Shown: positions 8,411 through 17,269 of the stretch, piece after piece
Numbering within the stretch: the first letter of the stretch is position 1
Layout of the letters: the number at the start of each line of letters is the position of its first letter
Assembly (NCBI GenBank): GCA_050249455.1
Contig: JBFWQM010000048.1
Coordinates: forward strand, 1-26,939
Direction of reading: 5' to 3'
From: JBFWQM01 sp050249455
GTDB lineage: Bacteria > Pseudomonadota > Alphaproteobacteria > MPNO01 > VGEU01
DNA length: 26,939 bases
Notes under the pieces: generated by a model
Database searches by the model: none
What the model was told of the DNA's origin: nothing
The model's input: the letters and a program-made list of their open reading frames with translations, nothing else
Made by a program: the position numbers and the translations under genes

Positions 8411-9120
8411 CGCCCGCGCGCGGCGAGCGCCGCTTCCGCTTCGGCGAGTCCGGCCGGCGTGCCGATGTGCAGCCAGCCGCCGTCGTGCGCGAGGCCGCAC
8501 AGCCGGCCGCGCGCCGCCGCGCGGGCGTACAGCACGTTGAGCGAGAACGCGCCGCCCGGCGCGCCGTCGAACAGCGCCGGGTGCAGGATCTGCACGCCGG
8601 TGAACACGAACGGCGCCGTCGCGCCGTCGCGGCGGAGGGCGCGGCCGTCGCCGGCGAGTCGGAAGTCGCCGGCGCCGTCGTAGCCGATGGCGCCGTCGCG
8701 CGGATGCAGGAGCAGGAGCGCGTCCATCCGCGCAGCGTCCCACGTATCGGCGAGCCGCAGAAGCGCCGGCCGTGCGCCGTCCAGCCACACGATGTCGGCG
8801 TTGACGACGTAGAACGGCGCGGCGCCGAGCAGCGGCAGCGCCTTCGCCACGCCGCCACCGGTTTCCAGCAGCGCCTCCTCGCGCGAGATCGCGATGCGCG
8901 GCGCCCAACGCGTCTCCAGGTGGCGGACGATCTTTCCGGGCAGATAGTGGACGTTGACCACCGCATCGCCGACGCCGGCGCGCACCAGGTGGTCGAGCGC
9001 GCGATCGAGCATGGTGCGCCCGCCGACCGCGACCAGCGGCTTCGGAACCGTCTCGGTGATCGGGCGCATGCGCAGGCCGAGGCCGGCGGCGAGCACCATG
9101 GCGCGGGCGGGGGCGGTCAT
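8407..9120 (-). CDS. murU: Nucleotidyltransferase, probably N-acetylmuramate-1-phosphate uridylyltransferase
   Basis: A 237-residue sugar-1-phosphate nucleotidyltransferase. The N-terminal signature is clear: MVLAAGLGLRMRPITE then TVPKPLVAVGGR, the nucleotide-binding loop and its lysine. VVNADIVWL supplies the metal-binding Asp. The protein ends without a hexapeptide-repeat acyltransferase domain, unlike GlmU. Sequence alone would also fit a mannose-1-phosphate guanylyltransferase-like enzyme. The preceding gene is an AmgK-type kinase, and the AmgK-MurU pair makes UDP-MurNAc from recycled MurNAc, bypassing de novo synthesis and lowering fosfomycin sensitivity in species where it has been studied. 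This context supports MurU. The ATG at 9120 lies 39 nt after amgK, and the stop overlaps the addB start (ATGA). A second Met, eight residues in, is a possible alternative start. Confidence 0.82.
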   Translation of the reverse strand: MTAPARAMVLAAGLGLRMRPITETVPKPLVAVGGRTMLDRALDHLVRAGVGDAVVNVHYLPGKIVRHLETRWAPRIAISREEALLETGGGVAKALPLLGAAPFYVVNADIVWLDGARPALLRLADTWDAARMDALLLLHPRDGAIGYDGAGDFRLAGDGRALRRDGATAPFVFTGVQILHPALFDGAPGGAFSLNVLYARAAARGRLCGLAHDGGWLHIGTPAGLAEAEAALAARGR

Positions 9121-9159
9121 GTGCAGAGGTCGAGGCGGTTGAGGCGGACGAACGCGCTG

Positions 9160-10164
9160 TCAGCCGACATCCGGCACCACCCGCCGCTCGCGCGGAATCT
9201 CGAAATCGATCCACGTCCTCACCGGTGCCAGCGCCGGATGCGCCAGCGCCCGTTCGAGGAGCCGCCACAGCCGCGGGATGTGAACGAGGTAGGCCGGCTT
9301 GCCGTCGCGTACGCACAGCCGCGTGAAGATGCCGATCACCTTGCAGTGCCGCTGCGCGCCGAGCACGGCGACGGCGGCATCGAACGCGGCGGGATCGAGG
9401 TCCGGGAACGCGGCGAGGTAGCGCGCGCGCAGCATCGCGGCGAGCGCGGGGTCGACGTCGCGCCGCGCGTCCTCCACCAGCGACACGAAGTCGTAGGCGA
9501 CCGGGCCCTTCACCGCGTCCTGGAAGTCGAGCAGGCCGCACGCCGCGATGCCGTCGCGCCCGGGCAGCAGAAGCAGGTTGTCGACGTGGTAGTCGCGCAG
9601 CACCAGGGTCGCCGGCACGCCGCGCGCCGCCGCCAGCGCCGCCTGCCAAGCCGCGCGGTACGACCCGGCCGCCGCCGGATCGGTGGGACGGCCAAAGATG
9701 GCGGGCATGTACCAGTCGGTCAGCAGCGACGCCTCGGCCAGCAGGCGCGCGTCGTCGTAGTCGGGCACCCCGGCCGGCACCGCCGCGCCGGCGGGCCGTC
9801 GGTGCAGGTCGACCAGCACGTCGGCGGCGAGGCGGTAGAGCGCCGCCTCATCGTGGCCGCGCGCCAGCAGGCGCGTGTAGGTGTCGTCGCCGAGGTCCTC
9901 CAGCAGCAGCAGGCCGGCGTCGACGTCTTCCGCATAGACCGCCGGCGCGCTGTAGCCGAGGCCGCCGAGATGGCGCGCGATGCGCAGGAACGGCCGCACG
10001 TCCTCCGTCGGCGGCGGCGCGTCCATTAGCACCGCGCTGCCGCCCGGCCGCACCAGGCGGTCGTACTTTCGGAAGCTCGCATCGCCCGCCAGCCGCCCGC
10101 GCCGCGCGTCGCCCCACCCGGCGCGGGCGACGAAGTCGGCGATCAGGGAGTCACGGTCGGACAT
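9160..10164 (-). CDS. amgK: Aminoglycoside phosphotransferase-family kinase, probably MurNAc/GlcNAc anomeric kinase AmgK
   Basis: A 334-residue cytoplasmic kinase with the phosphotransferase fold. It shows LAGDASFRKYDRL (nucleotide loop, residues about 25-37), LRDYHVDNLLLLPG with catalytic Asp191 and Asn196, and GLLDFQDAVKGPVAYDF with the metal ligand Asp213. AmgK phosphorylates the anomeric carbon of MurNAc or GlcNAc in peptidoglycan recycling. Placement directly between tsaE and the MurU-like gene is the main reason for choosing this over a generic phosphotransferase. The ATG at 10164 (MSDRDSLIADF) fits homologue length, but only a poor ribosome binding site is seen upstream. The frame remains open further upstream through a palindromic repeat, which I regard as non-coding. 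The amgK-tsaE gap of about 180 nt is unusually large for this operon because of that repeat. Confidence 0.85.
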   Translation of the reverse strand: MSDRDSLIADFVARAGWGDARRGRLAGDASFRKYDRLVRPGGSAVLMDAPPPTEDVRPFLRIARHLGGLGYSAPAVYAEDVDAGLLLLEDLGDDTYTRLLARGHDEAALYRLAADVLVDLHRRPAGAAVPAGVPDYDDARLLAEASLLTDWYMPAIFGRPTDPAAAGSYRAAWQAALAAARGVPATLVLRDYHVDNLLLLPGRDGIAACGLLDFQDAVKGPVAYDFVSLVEDARRDVDPALAAMLRARYLAAFPDLDPAAFDAAVAVLGAQRHCKVIGIFTRLCVRDGKPAYLVHIPRLWRLLERALAHPALAPVRTWIDFEIPRERRVVPDVG

Positions 10165-10208
10165 GGAAGAAAATATTCCAACGGTGCAGCGTCGGCATGC
10201 GGCGGTCC

Positions 10209-10317
10209 CCCACCTCACCCCGACCCTCTCCGCCCCCCGGGGCGGAGAGGGAGAAGTAGTACCCTCTCCGCCCTTCAGGGGGGAGAGGGTGCGAGCGCAG
10301 CGAGCGGGCGAGGTGGG
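10209..10317. repeat. Compound palindromic repeat (two hairpins within outer arms) between tsaE and amgK
   Basis: Outer arms CCCACCTC (10209-10216) and GAGGTGGG (10310-10317) enclose two hairpins. The first, 10224-10251, has a perfect 13-bp stem, CCCTCTCCGCCCC with GGGGCGGAGAGGG, and a 2-base turn. The second, 10261-10290, pairs ACCCTCTCCGCCC with GGGGGAGAGGGT with one mismatch. The cruciform-like layout matches a widespread proteobacterial intergenic palindrome. It separates two genes of one operon and could fold in the mRNA just ahead of amgK. Confidence 0.88.
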
Positions 10318-10343
10318 TGCCGCCGCCGGCACGCCGACGGACG

Positions 10344-10817
10344 CTACACATCGCCGCACGCCGCGAGCCGGCGCATCCAGTCGTCCGTTCCGGACAGGGT
10401 GAGGTGGCGCGCGCCGTCGTCGGCGACGAACGTCAGCGTCACGTCGAGGCGGTCGGCGGGCAGCAGCGGCCCCAGGCGCTCCGGCCATTCGATCAGCGCG
10501 ACGCCGCCGGCCATCGCCTCCTCCAGGCCGAGTTCGCGCGCATCCTCCGGCCGGTCGATCCGGTAGAGGTCGAAGTGGTGCACCACGAAGCGGCGGAACG
10601 GGTAGGTCTGGACCAGGGTGAAGGTGGGGCTCGGCACCTCCTCCTCCGGCGCGCCATCGACCGCTGCGCAGGCGGCGATGAAGCCGCGGGCGAAGGCGGT
10701 CTTGCCGGCGCCGAGGTCGCCGTGCAGCGCGATCACGTCGCCGGGGCGCGCCAGCCCGGCGATGACGGCGGCGAGCCGCGCCGTCGCCGCCTCGTCGCCG
10801 AGGTGCCGCGCGATCAT
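10344..10817 (-). CDS. tsaE: tRNA threonylcarbamoyladenosine biosynthesis ATPase TsaE
   Basis: TsaE is the small ATPase that works with TsaB and TsaD to form the t6A modification at position 37 of tRNAs reading ANN codons. The 157-residue protein has Walker A HGDLGAGKTAFARGF (residues about 32-46), the switch SPTFTLVQTYPF, VHHFDLYRID, and LIEWPERLGPLLPADRL. Order and length are typical. Its ATG at 10817 overlaps the divL stop at 10814-10816 as ATGA, implying translational coupling. The downstream gene amgK follows after a repeat-containing spacer. Some strains carry fused tsaE-amgK genes, but here a TAG (10344-10346) separates the two. Confidence 0.95.
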   Translation of the reverse strand: MIARHLGDEAATARLAAVIAGLARPGDVIALHGDLGAGKTAFARGFIAACAAVDGAPEEEVPSPTFTLVQTYPFRRFVVHHFDLYRIDRPEDARELGLEEAMAGGVALIEWPERLGPLLPADRLDVTLTFVADDGARHLTLSGTDDWMRRLAACGDV

Positions 10818-13246
10818 GCGGCGGTCGCGGGCGCCTCGGCCGGCAGCGTGCAGACGACCTTGGTGCCCTGGCCGACAGCCGATTCGAGCTCGACCTTGCC
10901 GCCGTGCAACTCGACGAAGCTCTTGACCAGCGACAGGCCGAGGCCGGCGCCGGACCGCCGCGCCTCCAGGTTCGAGCCGCGCTCGAACTTGTCGAACACG
11001 CGCGCCTGGTCGCGCTCGGAGATGCCGATGCCGGTATCCTGCACGGTGATGACCACGCTGGCGCCGTCGCGCGCGGCGGTGACGGTGATGGCGCCGTTGT
11101 CGGGCGTGAACTTCAGCGCGTTGGACAGGATGTTGAACAGCGCCTGCTTCAGCCGGCGCTCGTCGGCGACGATGCGGCCGATGTCGAGCGGGCAGTCGAG
11201 CTCCAGCTCGATCTTCTTCTTGCGCGCGCGCTCGCGCACCAGGCCGAGCACCGACGACACCGCGCCGTGGATGTCGAGCGATTCGAGCTCGAGCTGCATG
11301 TGGCCGGCCTCGATCATCGCGAGGTCGAGGATGTCGTTGATCAAGAGCAGGAGCTGCTTCGACGAATCCAGGATGCCGCGGCTGTATTCGACCTGGCGGT
11401 CGTTGAGCGAGCCGAAATACTGCCCGGTAAGGATCTCCGCGAAGCCGATGATCGAGTTGAGCGGCGTGCGCAGCTCGTAGGACACGTTGGCGATGAACTC
11501 GGACTTCAGCCGGTCGGCGGTCTCCAGCGCCTCGTTGCGCTCGAGCAGCGCGCGCTCGACCCGGATCGAATCACTGACGTCGACATAGCTGAGCAGCACC
11601 GCGCCGTCGGGCAGCGGCACGGTCGCCCAGTCGAGCACCGAGCCGTCGGTGCGCTCCAGGCGCTCGCTGCGCGGCGTTCGGTCGGTGAAGGCGGAGATGA
11701 TCTCCTCGCGCTGCGCCGGCCAGCCGGCGCCGGTGTCGACGAACTCGCGCATCCGGTCGACGATCTCCGAGACGTGCGGCGCCGAATCGAGAAATTCGGC
11801 CGACAGGTGCCAGATCAGGCCGAACGCCGGGTTGGACAGCTTGAGCCGGCCGTCGCCGCCGATCACCGCGATGCCTTCGTAGAGATGGTCGAGCGTCTCG
11901 CGCTGCACCTCGATCAGGGTGTTGTAGGAACGTTCCAGCCGCAGCCGGTCGGTCACGTCCTCCCACGTCAGCAGCAGGCCGCCGAACGGGTGCGGCGAGG
12001 TCATCGCGCGCAAGGTGGTGCCGTCGGGCAGGTAGACCCAGTCCTCCACCCGGTCGATCAGCGAGGTGAAGAGCTTGAGCTGGTCCTTCTTGAAGGCACG
12101 GAAATCGGCGTATTCGGGCATGCGGCGGCGGGCGCGCAGCTCCTCCAGCACCTCCGACATGGTCGGCGCGCCGCGCAGCCACTGCTCCTCCAGCCCCCAC
12201 AGCTGCACGAAGGCGTGGTTGAAGAACTGCAGCCGCTGGTCGGCGCCGTAGATCGCGATCGCGGTGCCGAGGTGGTGCAGCACGTCCTCGTGCGCGGTGA
12301 CGTAGCGGGAGAGCGCGGCGGTCGATTCCTCCGTCTCGGTGCGGTCGAGCGCGTAGCCGACGATGGCGCCGTTGCCCTGGACCGGGACCTCGGCGATCGC
12401 CAGCAGCCGTCGGGCGCCGTCGATCACCACGTGGCCCGATGCCGATTGCGGCTGTCCGGTCTCGCGCGCCCGCACCGCCAGCCCGCGGCCTTCCTCGCCC
12501 ACGATGCCGGCCCCGATCTCGGCCACCGACGCGCCGTTGACGCCGTTCGCATCCACCGCCGCGGCGTAGGCGCGGTTGACGTAGTCGAGGCCCAGGCCGC
12601 CGTTGCGCCGCCAGATCGGGATCGGCACCGAGTCGAGGATCTCGGCGAGCTTGGCGCGGGCGGAGGCGGCGTCCGCCTCCGCCGCCACGACGGCGCTGAC
12701 GTCGCGGACCCAGACGGCGGCGCCGTGTCGGCCGGCCGGCGAGCCCGCGAACTCGACGGCGCGCCCGCCCAAGGTGCGCGCGCGTCGCATGAAAGGCGGG
12801 CTGTTGGGCACCAGCGCACGGACCGCCGCGGCGATCGGCGCCGCATCTTCGGGCGCGAGCGTCGCCGCGACGTCGTCGAGGCGCGGCAGGCGGCCGGCCT
12901 GCGCGCCGAGCAGGCCGGCGAGCCCCGGCGCCGCTTCCGCGACATTGTCGTCGTTGTCCACCAGGAAGAACGCGTCGCGCACGGCGGCCAGCGCCGCACG
13001 GTCGCGGTCGGCTTCGTCCGTGACCCGGCGCAGCTCGGCCCGCAGCGCGCGCGTGCGCGCCCAGCACAGCCCGGCGAGCGCGAAGCCGACCGCCGCGGCG
13101 GCAGCGGCGGCGAGCGCGCCGGCGGTGGCCAGCGTGACGGCCTGCGCGGCCTGCGCCGGCAGCGGCGCGGCCGCGGCCGTCCACATGGCCGCGGCGCCGG
13201 CAACCACCCGTTTTGCGACGCCCGGATGCCCCGGCGCTGCGTTCAT
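10814..13246 (-). CDS. divL: PAS-domain histidine-kinase-like cell-cycle regulator DivL (Tyr in the H-box)
   Basis: An 810-residue membrane-anchored sensor-kinase homologue. A hydrophobic segment lies at about residues 35-62, followed by a coiled-coil-like stretch (68-92). PAS-like regions lie near 200-300, 320-435 and 450-560; the second contains LQFFNHAFVQLWGLEEQWL, typical of DivL. The dimerization helix reads FIANVSYELRTPLNSIIGF, so Tyr590 (codon 11477-11479, TAC) replaces the phospho-accepting His. The ATPase domain looks intact: NILSNALKFTP (705-715), DTGIGI (737-742), GAGLGLSLVK (766-775). DivL with this Tyr is known in Caulobacter, where it reads DivK status and controls CckA and hence CtrA. 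The call rests on the Tyr, the PAS layout and the tsaE neighbour. It begins 49 nt after ahcY and overlaps tsaE by ATGA. Confidence 0.9.
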   Translation of the reverse strand: MNAAPGHPGVAKRVVAGAAAMWTAAAAPLPAQAAQAVTLATAGALAAAAAAAVGFALAGLCWARTRALRAELRRVTDEADRDRAALAAVRDAFFLVDNDDNVAEAAPGLAGLLGAQAGRLPRLDDVAATLAPEDAAPIAAAVRALVPNSPPFMRRARTLGGRAVEFAGSPAGRHGAAVWVRDVSAVVAAEADAASARAKLAEILDSVPIPIWRRNGGLGLDYVNRAYAAAVDANGVNGASVAEIGAGIVGEEGRGLAVRARETGQPQSASGHVVIDGARRLLAIAEVPVQGNGAIVGYALDRTETEESTAALSRYVTAHEDVLHHLGTAIAIYGADQRLQFFNHAFVQLWGLEEQWLRGAPTMSEVLEELRARRRMPEYADFRAFKKDQLKLFTSLIDRVEDWVYLPDGTTLRAMTSPHPFGGLLLTWEDVTDRLRLERSYNTLIEVQRETLDHLYEGIAVIGGDGRLKLSNPAFGLIWHLSAEFLDSAPHVSEIVDRMREFVDTGAGWPAQREEIISAFTDRTPRSERLERTDGSVLDWATVPLPDGAVLLSYVDVSDSIRVERALLERNEALETADRLKSEFIANVSYELRTPLNSIIGFAEILTGQYFGSLNDRQVEYSRGILDSSKQLLLLINDILDLAMIEAGHMQLELESLDIHGAVSSVLGLVRERARKKKIELELDCPLDIGRIVADERRLKQALFNILSNALKFTPDNGAITVTAARDGASVVITVQDTGIGISERDQARVFDKFERGSNLEARRSGAGLGLSLVKSFVELHGGKVELESAVGQGTKVVCTLPAEAPATAA

Positions 13247-13295
13247 TCCTTCGCCCCGTTGTCCCGGTGGGACGCCAGCGGCGGCCGACAGCCGA

Positions 13296-14591
<1,296 letters not shown>

Positions 14592-14894
14592 GCAGTCCTC
14601 CGGATGGCGTTGGATTCGGCCGAATGTGCCGCCCCGGTCGCCGCAAACCGTTAACGGTTTTTCGGCGGGGGACGGTTAACGAACGGTGAAGCGCGCCCAA
14701 TAAACCGTCATCGGCCGCGTCGCGCAAGGTTTATGCCCGCGCGCGCCGGCGTCCCAACTTTACGGCCGCCCGATGTTGCGGTCCCGATGTTGGGCGGCGG
14801 ACCAAAGCCCGCCTTGCGCGCGCTGCAGCGCGCGCCCCCTCGCTCCCCGCCGCACCCGCGACGGGGCGGGGCCTCTCCGGGTCAGGGGGACAGC
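14592..14894. other. 303-bp intergenic region upstream of ahcY with two palindromes
   Basis: No gene is credible here. On the ahcY side the palindrome AAACCGTTAACGGTTT (14645-14660) is extended after short mismatches by CGCCG and CGGCG arms, and a second GTTAAC lies at 14675-14680. This could be an operator or leader hairpin. On the hydrolase side a perfect 20-bp GC palindrome, GCGCGCGCTGCAGCGCGCGC (14816-14835), could act in ending the ptsH-hydrolase transcript, although no T-run follows. I could not identify a -35/-10 pair or a SAH riboswitch by eye. Confidence 0.6.
14645..14660. promoter_or_regulatory. 16-bp perfect palindrome upstream of ahcY, possible operator
   Basis: AAACCGTTAACGGTTT is a perfect palindrome 54 bp upstream of the ahcY ATG. 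A second GTTAAC lies at 14675-14680. It is AT-rich compared with its surroundings, which suits a protein-binding site. No known regulator is assigned. Confidence 0.35.
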
Positions 14895-15605
14895 CTATCC
14901 GGCCGCCTCGGCCAGCAGCTGCGCCAGCCGGACCGGTTCGTCGATCATCACCTCGTGCCCGCACGGCACCGTCGCCACGCGGAACCCGGGGTCTCCGCGC
15001 GCCGCGTCGGCGAAGCGATGGAACGAGCTGTTGGTGTATTCGGCGGCCAGTACGTAGTGGAGCCCCCGGATGCCGCGCCACGCGCCGGTCAGCCGCGCCG
15101 GCTGGTCGAAGGTCTTCAGCGACTGCGGCACGCAGCGGCGGTCGACCCAGGCACGGTCGGCGGCGTCGCGCACGCCGAAGTGGCTGGCGGGAAACGGCGG
15201 CACGCGCCAGCCGCCGTTCTTGGCCGCGGCCTCGCGCATGCGCTGGGCGCGGTCGGGCGGCTGCAGGGCGAGCAGCGACTGGCCGTCCTCCGGCACGAAG
15301 GCGTCGAGAAACATCAGCGCGCGGACCCGCGGCGCGATCCGGTCGGCGACGCCGGAGACGACCATGCCACCATAGCTGTGGCCGCACAGCACGATCGAGT
15401 CGAGCTCCTCGCTCTCGACCAGCCCGATCACGTCGGCGATGTGGGTCTCGAGGTCGACCTCGGCCCGGCCGAGGTGCGCCCGCTCGCCGAGCCCCGTCAG
15501 GGTCGGGGCGAACACGCGGTGGCCCTGGCCGCGCAGCGGTTCCGCCACCCGCGGCCAGCACCAGCCGCCATGCCACGCGCCGTGCACCAGGACGAATGTC
15601 GCCAT
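14895..15605 (-). CDS. Alpha/beta hydrolase (esterase-like)
   Basis: A 236-residue alpha/beta-hydrolase of the short, lid-poor type seen in plant methylesterase-like and bacterial EstC-like proteins. FVLVHGAWHGGWCW (residues 4-17) forms the oxyanion-hole HG motif. CGHSYGGMVVSGVAD carries the nucleophile Ser77, and PCGHEVMIDEP near the end supplies the catalytic His. There is no signal peptide, so it is cytoplasmic. The substrate cannot be told from sequence. The ATG at 15605 lies 13 nt after ptsH, with GAGGGGGA about 8 nt upstream, so it is likely the last gene of the chvI-ptsH operon. In many relatives ptsH lies next to ahcY without this gene, so it may be a lineage-specific insertion. Confidence 0.85.
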   Translation of the reverse strand: MATFVLVHGAWHGGWCWPRVAEPLRGQGHRVFAPTLTGLGERAHLGRAEVDLETHIADVIGLVESEELDSIVLCGHSYGGMVVSGVADRIAPRVRALMFLDAFVPEDGQSLLALQPPDRAQRMREAAAKNGGWRVPPFPASHFGVRDAADRAWVDRRCVPQSLKTFDQPARLTGAWRGIRGLHYVLAAEYTNSSFHRFADAARGDPGFRVATVPCGHEVMIDEPVRLAQLLAEAAG

Positions 15606-15618
15606 CGTCGTGTCCCCC

Positions 15619-15930
15619 TCAGCTTTCGTCGAAGCTGTTGTCGATGAACGCGGCGAGCGCCGCCGCCGCCGCCGCCGCGTCGTTGCCGGTCGCCGTGATC
15701 TCGAGCTCGGTCCCCGGCCCGGCGCCGAGCATCATCAGGCCCATGATCGACAGCGCCGAGACGTTCTCGCCCTTTGCCGCCACGCGCACGTCGGCGTCGA
15801 AGCCCTGCGCCAGCTTGGCGAACTTCGCCGCCGGCCGCGCATGCAGGCCGCGCTGGTTGACCACCGTGGCGCGGCGGCGGATCGGACCGGTCGGCGGCGC
15901 GGCGGACGCGGGATCGCCGGCCGCGGTCAT
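15619..15930 (-). CDS. ptsH: Phosphocarrier protein HPr
   Basis: A 103-residue HPr. The phosphoryl-accepting His is in VVNQRGLHARPAAKFAKLA (His30, equal to His15 of classical HPr). The regulatory Ser is in VSALSIMGLMMLGAG (Ser61, equal to Ser46), the site used by HPr kinase. A 15-residue Ala/Pro-rich extension precedes the usual start. HPr takes phosphate from enzyme I-Ntr in a regulatory phosphotransfer chain. No sugar permease is nearby, in line with the alphaproteobacterial nitrogen-type PTS. The ATG at 15930 overlaps the EIIA stop (ATGA). Both phosphorylation sites are present and hprK is in the same operon, so Ser phosphorylation is expected. Confidence 0.95.
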   Translation of the reverse strand: MTAAGDPASAAPPTGPIRRRATVVNQRGLHARPAAKFAKLAQGFDADVRVAAKGENVSALSIMGLMMLGAGPGTELEITATGNDAAAAAAALAAFIDNSFDES

Positions 15931-16331
15931 CCGCCGCGTTCGGCCAGGAGCCGCGAGGCGACGCTGATGTACTTGCGCCCGGCGTCCTGGGCGCTGGCGA
16001 CCGCCTCGTCCAGCGGCTTGTCGCGCACCGAGGCGAGCTTGATCAGCATCGGCAGGTTGACCCCGGCGATCACCTCCACCCGGCCCGGATCCATCACCGA
16101 GATGGCGAGGTTGGACGGCGTGCCGCCGAACATGTCGGTTAGCAGCACGACGCCGGCGCCGCGGTCGACCCGGGCGACGGAGGCGATGATGTCGGCGCGG
16201 CGCTGCTCCATGTCGTCGTTGGCGTCGATGCACACGGCGGCCGCCGCGTCCTGCGGCCCGACGACGTGCTCAAGCGCGGAGAGGAACTCGGCGGCGAGCC
16301 GCCCGTGCGTAACCAGAACGAGACCGATCAT
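15927..16331 (-). CDS. PTS mannose-type EIIA component (regulatory)
   Basis: A 134-residue EIIA of the mannose family, called PtsM or ManX-like. It begins MIGLVLVTHGRLAAEFLSAL, with the phospho-accepting His9. VVLLTDMFGGTPSNLAISV and GVNLPMLIKLASVR are standard core motifs. It would accept phosphate from HPr. No IIB, IIC or IID genes are visible, so it is probably a regulatory protein rather than part of a sugar transporter. The ATG at 16331 has GAAGGG upstream and lies 14 nt after rapZ; its stop overlaps ptsH as ATGA. Confidence 0.93.
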   Translation of the reverse strand: MIGLVLVTHGRLAAEFLSALEHVVGPQDAAAAVCIDANDDMEQRRADIIASVARVDRGAGVVLLTDMFGGTPSNLAISVMDPGRVEVIAGVNLPMLIKLASVRDKPLDEAVASAQDAGRKYISVASRLLAERGG

Positions 16332-16345
16332 CGCTGCCCTTCGAT

Positions 16346-17269
16346 CTAGTTCTGGCCGTCGGCCGGCGGCAGGTCGCGATGACTCACGGTCACCCGTTCG
16401 CCCGACGCGCGCAGCCACGCCGCCACCTCCTCGGCGACGAACACCGAGCGGTGCCGCCCGCCGGTGCAGCCGACGGCGATGGTCAGGTAGCTCTTGCCCT
16501 CCTGGCTGAAGCGCGGCAGGAGCGGCTGCAACAGCCCGGTCAGCGACTGGAAGAAGGCACCGTAGCCCGGATCGCGCGCGATGTAGCCGCCGACCGCCGG
16601 GTCGAGACCGGTCAGCGGGCGCAGCGCGCCCTCGTAGTGCGGGTTCGCCAGGAAGCGGACGTCGAACACCAGGTCCGCCTCGCGCGGCAGGCCGCGGCGA
16701 TAGGCGAACGAGGTGATGAACACCGCGATCCCCGGCGTCTCCTCCAGCCCGAACTGCTCGCGCAGCCGCTGGCGCAGGTCCTGCGCCAGCATCAGGGAGG
16801 TGTCCATCACGATGTCGGCGCGGTCGCGCAGCGGCGACACCAGCCGGCGCTCGTGCTCGATGCCGTCGCGCACCGGCCGGTCGACCGCCAGCGGGTGGCG
16901 GCGGCGGGTCTCGGTGTAGCGGCGCTGCAGCACCTCGTCGTCGCAGTCGAAGAACAGCACCCGCACGTCGAGCTGCGGGTCGGCCATCAGGGTGTCGATC
17001 TCCGCCAGGAAGGAATCGACGCCGAAATCGCGGGTCCGGATGTCCACGCCGACCGCCAGCGGCCGGCCGCCGCCGACCGACGGCTGGGCGATGTTGGGCA
17101 GGAGCGACAGGGGCAGGTTGTCCACCGCTTCGTAGCCGAGGTCCTCGAACGCCTTCAGCGCGGCGGTCTTGCCGGCCCCCGACATGCCGGTCACCAGCAC
17201 CACGCGGTGCCGGGCCGGCCCCGACTGGGGCCCGGCTGAAGGGACTGTGCGCGTCGCCTGCTCGGTCAT
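16346..17269 (-). CDS. rapZ: RNase adapter protein RapZ / nucleotide-binding protein YvcJ family
   Basis: A 307-residue P-loop protein. Walker A is VLVTGMSGAGKTAALKAFED (GMSGAGKT at 28-35), followed by GYEAVDNLPLSLLPN. The C-terminal half carries YLTIAVGCTGGRHRSVFVAEE, the most conserved stretch of the family. In E. coli RapZ presents the small RNA GlmZ to RNase E and senses GlcN6P. Alphaproteobacteria generally lack that RNA, so its role here is unknown. The ATG at 17269 overlaps the hprK stop (ATGA), and EIIA follows after 14 nt. The fixed linkage with hprK and PTS genes suggests a link to PTS signalling. Confidence 0.95.
   Translation of the reverse strand: MTEQATRTVPSAGPQSGPARHRVVLVTGMSGAGKTAALKAFEDLGYEAVDNLPLSLLPNIAQPSVGGGRPLAVGVDIRTRDFGVDSFLAEIDTLMADPQLDVRVLFFDCDDEVLQRRYTETRRRHPLAVDRPVRDGIEHERRLVSPLRDRADIVMDTSLMLAQDLRQRLREQFGLEETPGIAVFITSFAYRRGLPREADLVFDVRFLANPHYEGALRPLTGLDPAVGGYIARDPGYGAFFQSLTGLLQPLLPRFSQEGKSYLTIAVGCTGGRHRSVFVAEEVAAWLRASGERVTVSHRDLPPADGQN

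Noticed and set aside
10165..10488. Upstream extension of amgK into the tsaE region
   Set aside because: The frame is open only because the GC-rich repeat lacks stops; it would overlap tsaE and encode no known domain.
13261..13273. GTCCC-GGT-GGGAC hairpin between ahcY and divL as a terminator
   Set aside because: The stem is only 5 bp with no T-run, and the genes are just 49 nt apart, so it is not convincing.
14651..14680. CtrA binding site formed by two TTAA motifs upstream of ahcY
   Set aside because: The CtrA consensus needs TTAA pairs about 7 bp apart; here they are about 20 bp apart.
14592..14760. SAH or SAM riboswitch in the ahcY leader
   Set aside because: I could not match the conserved core of any such riboswitch by eye; a covariance-model search would settle it.
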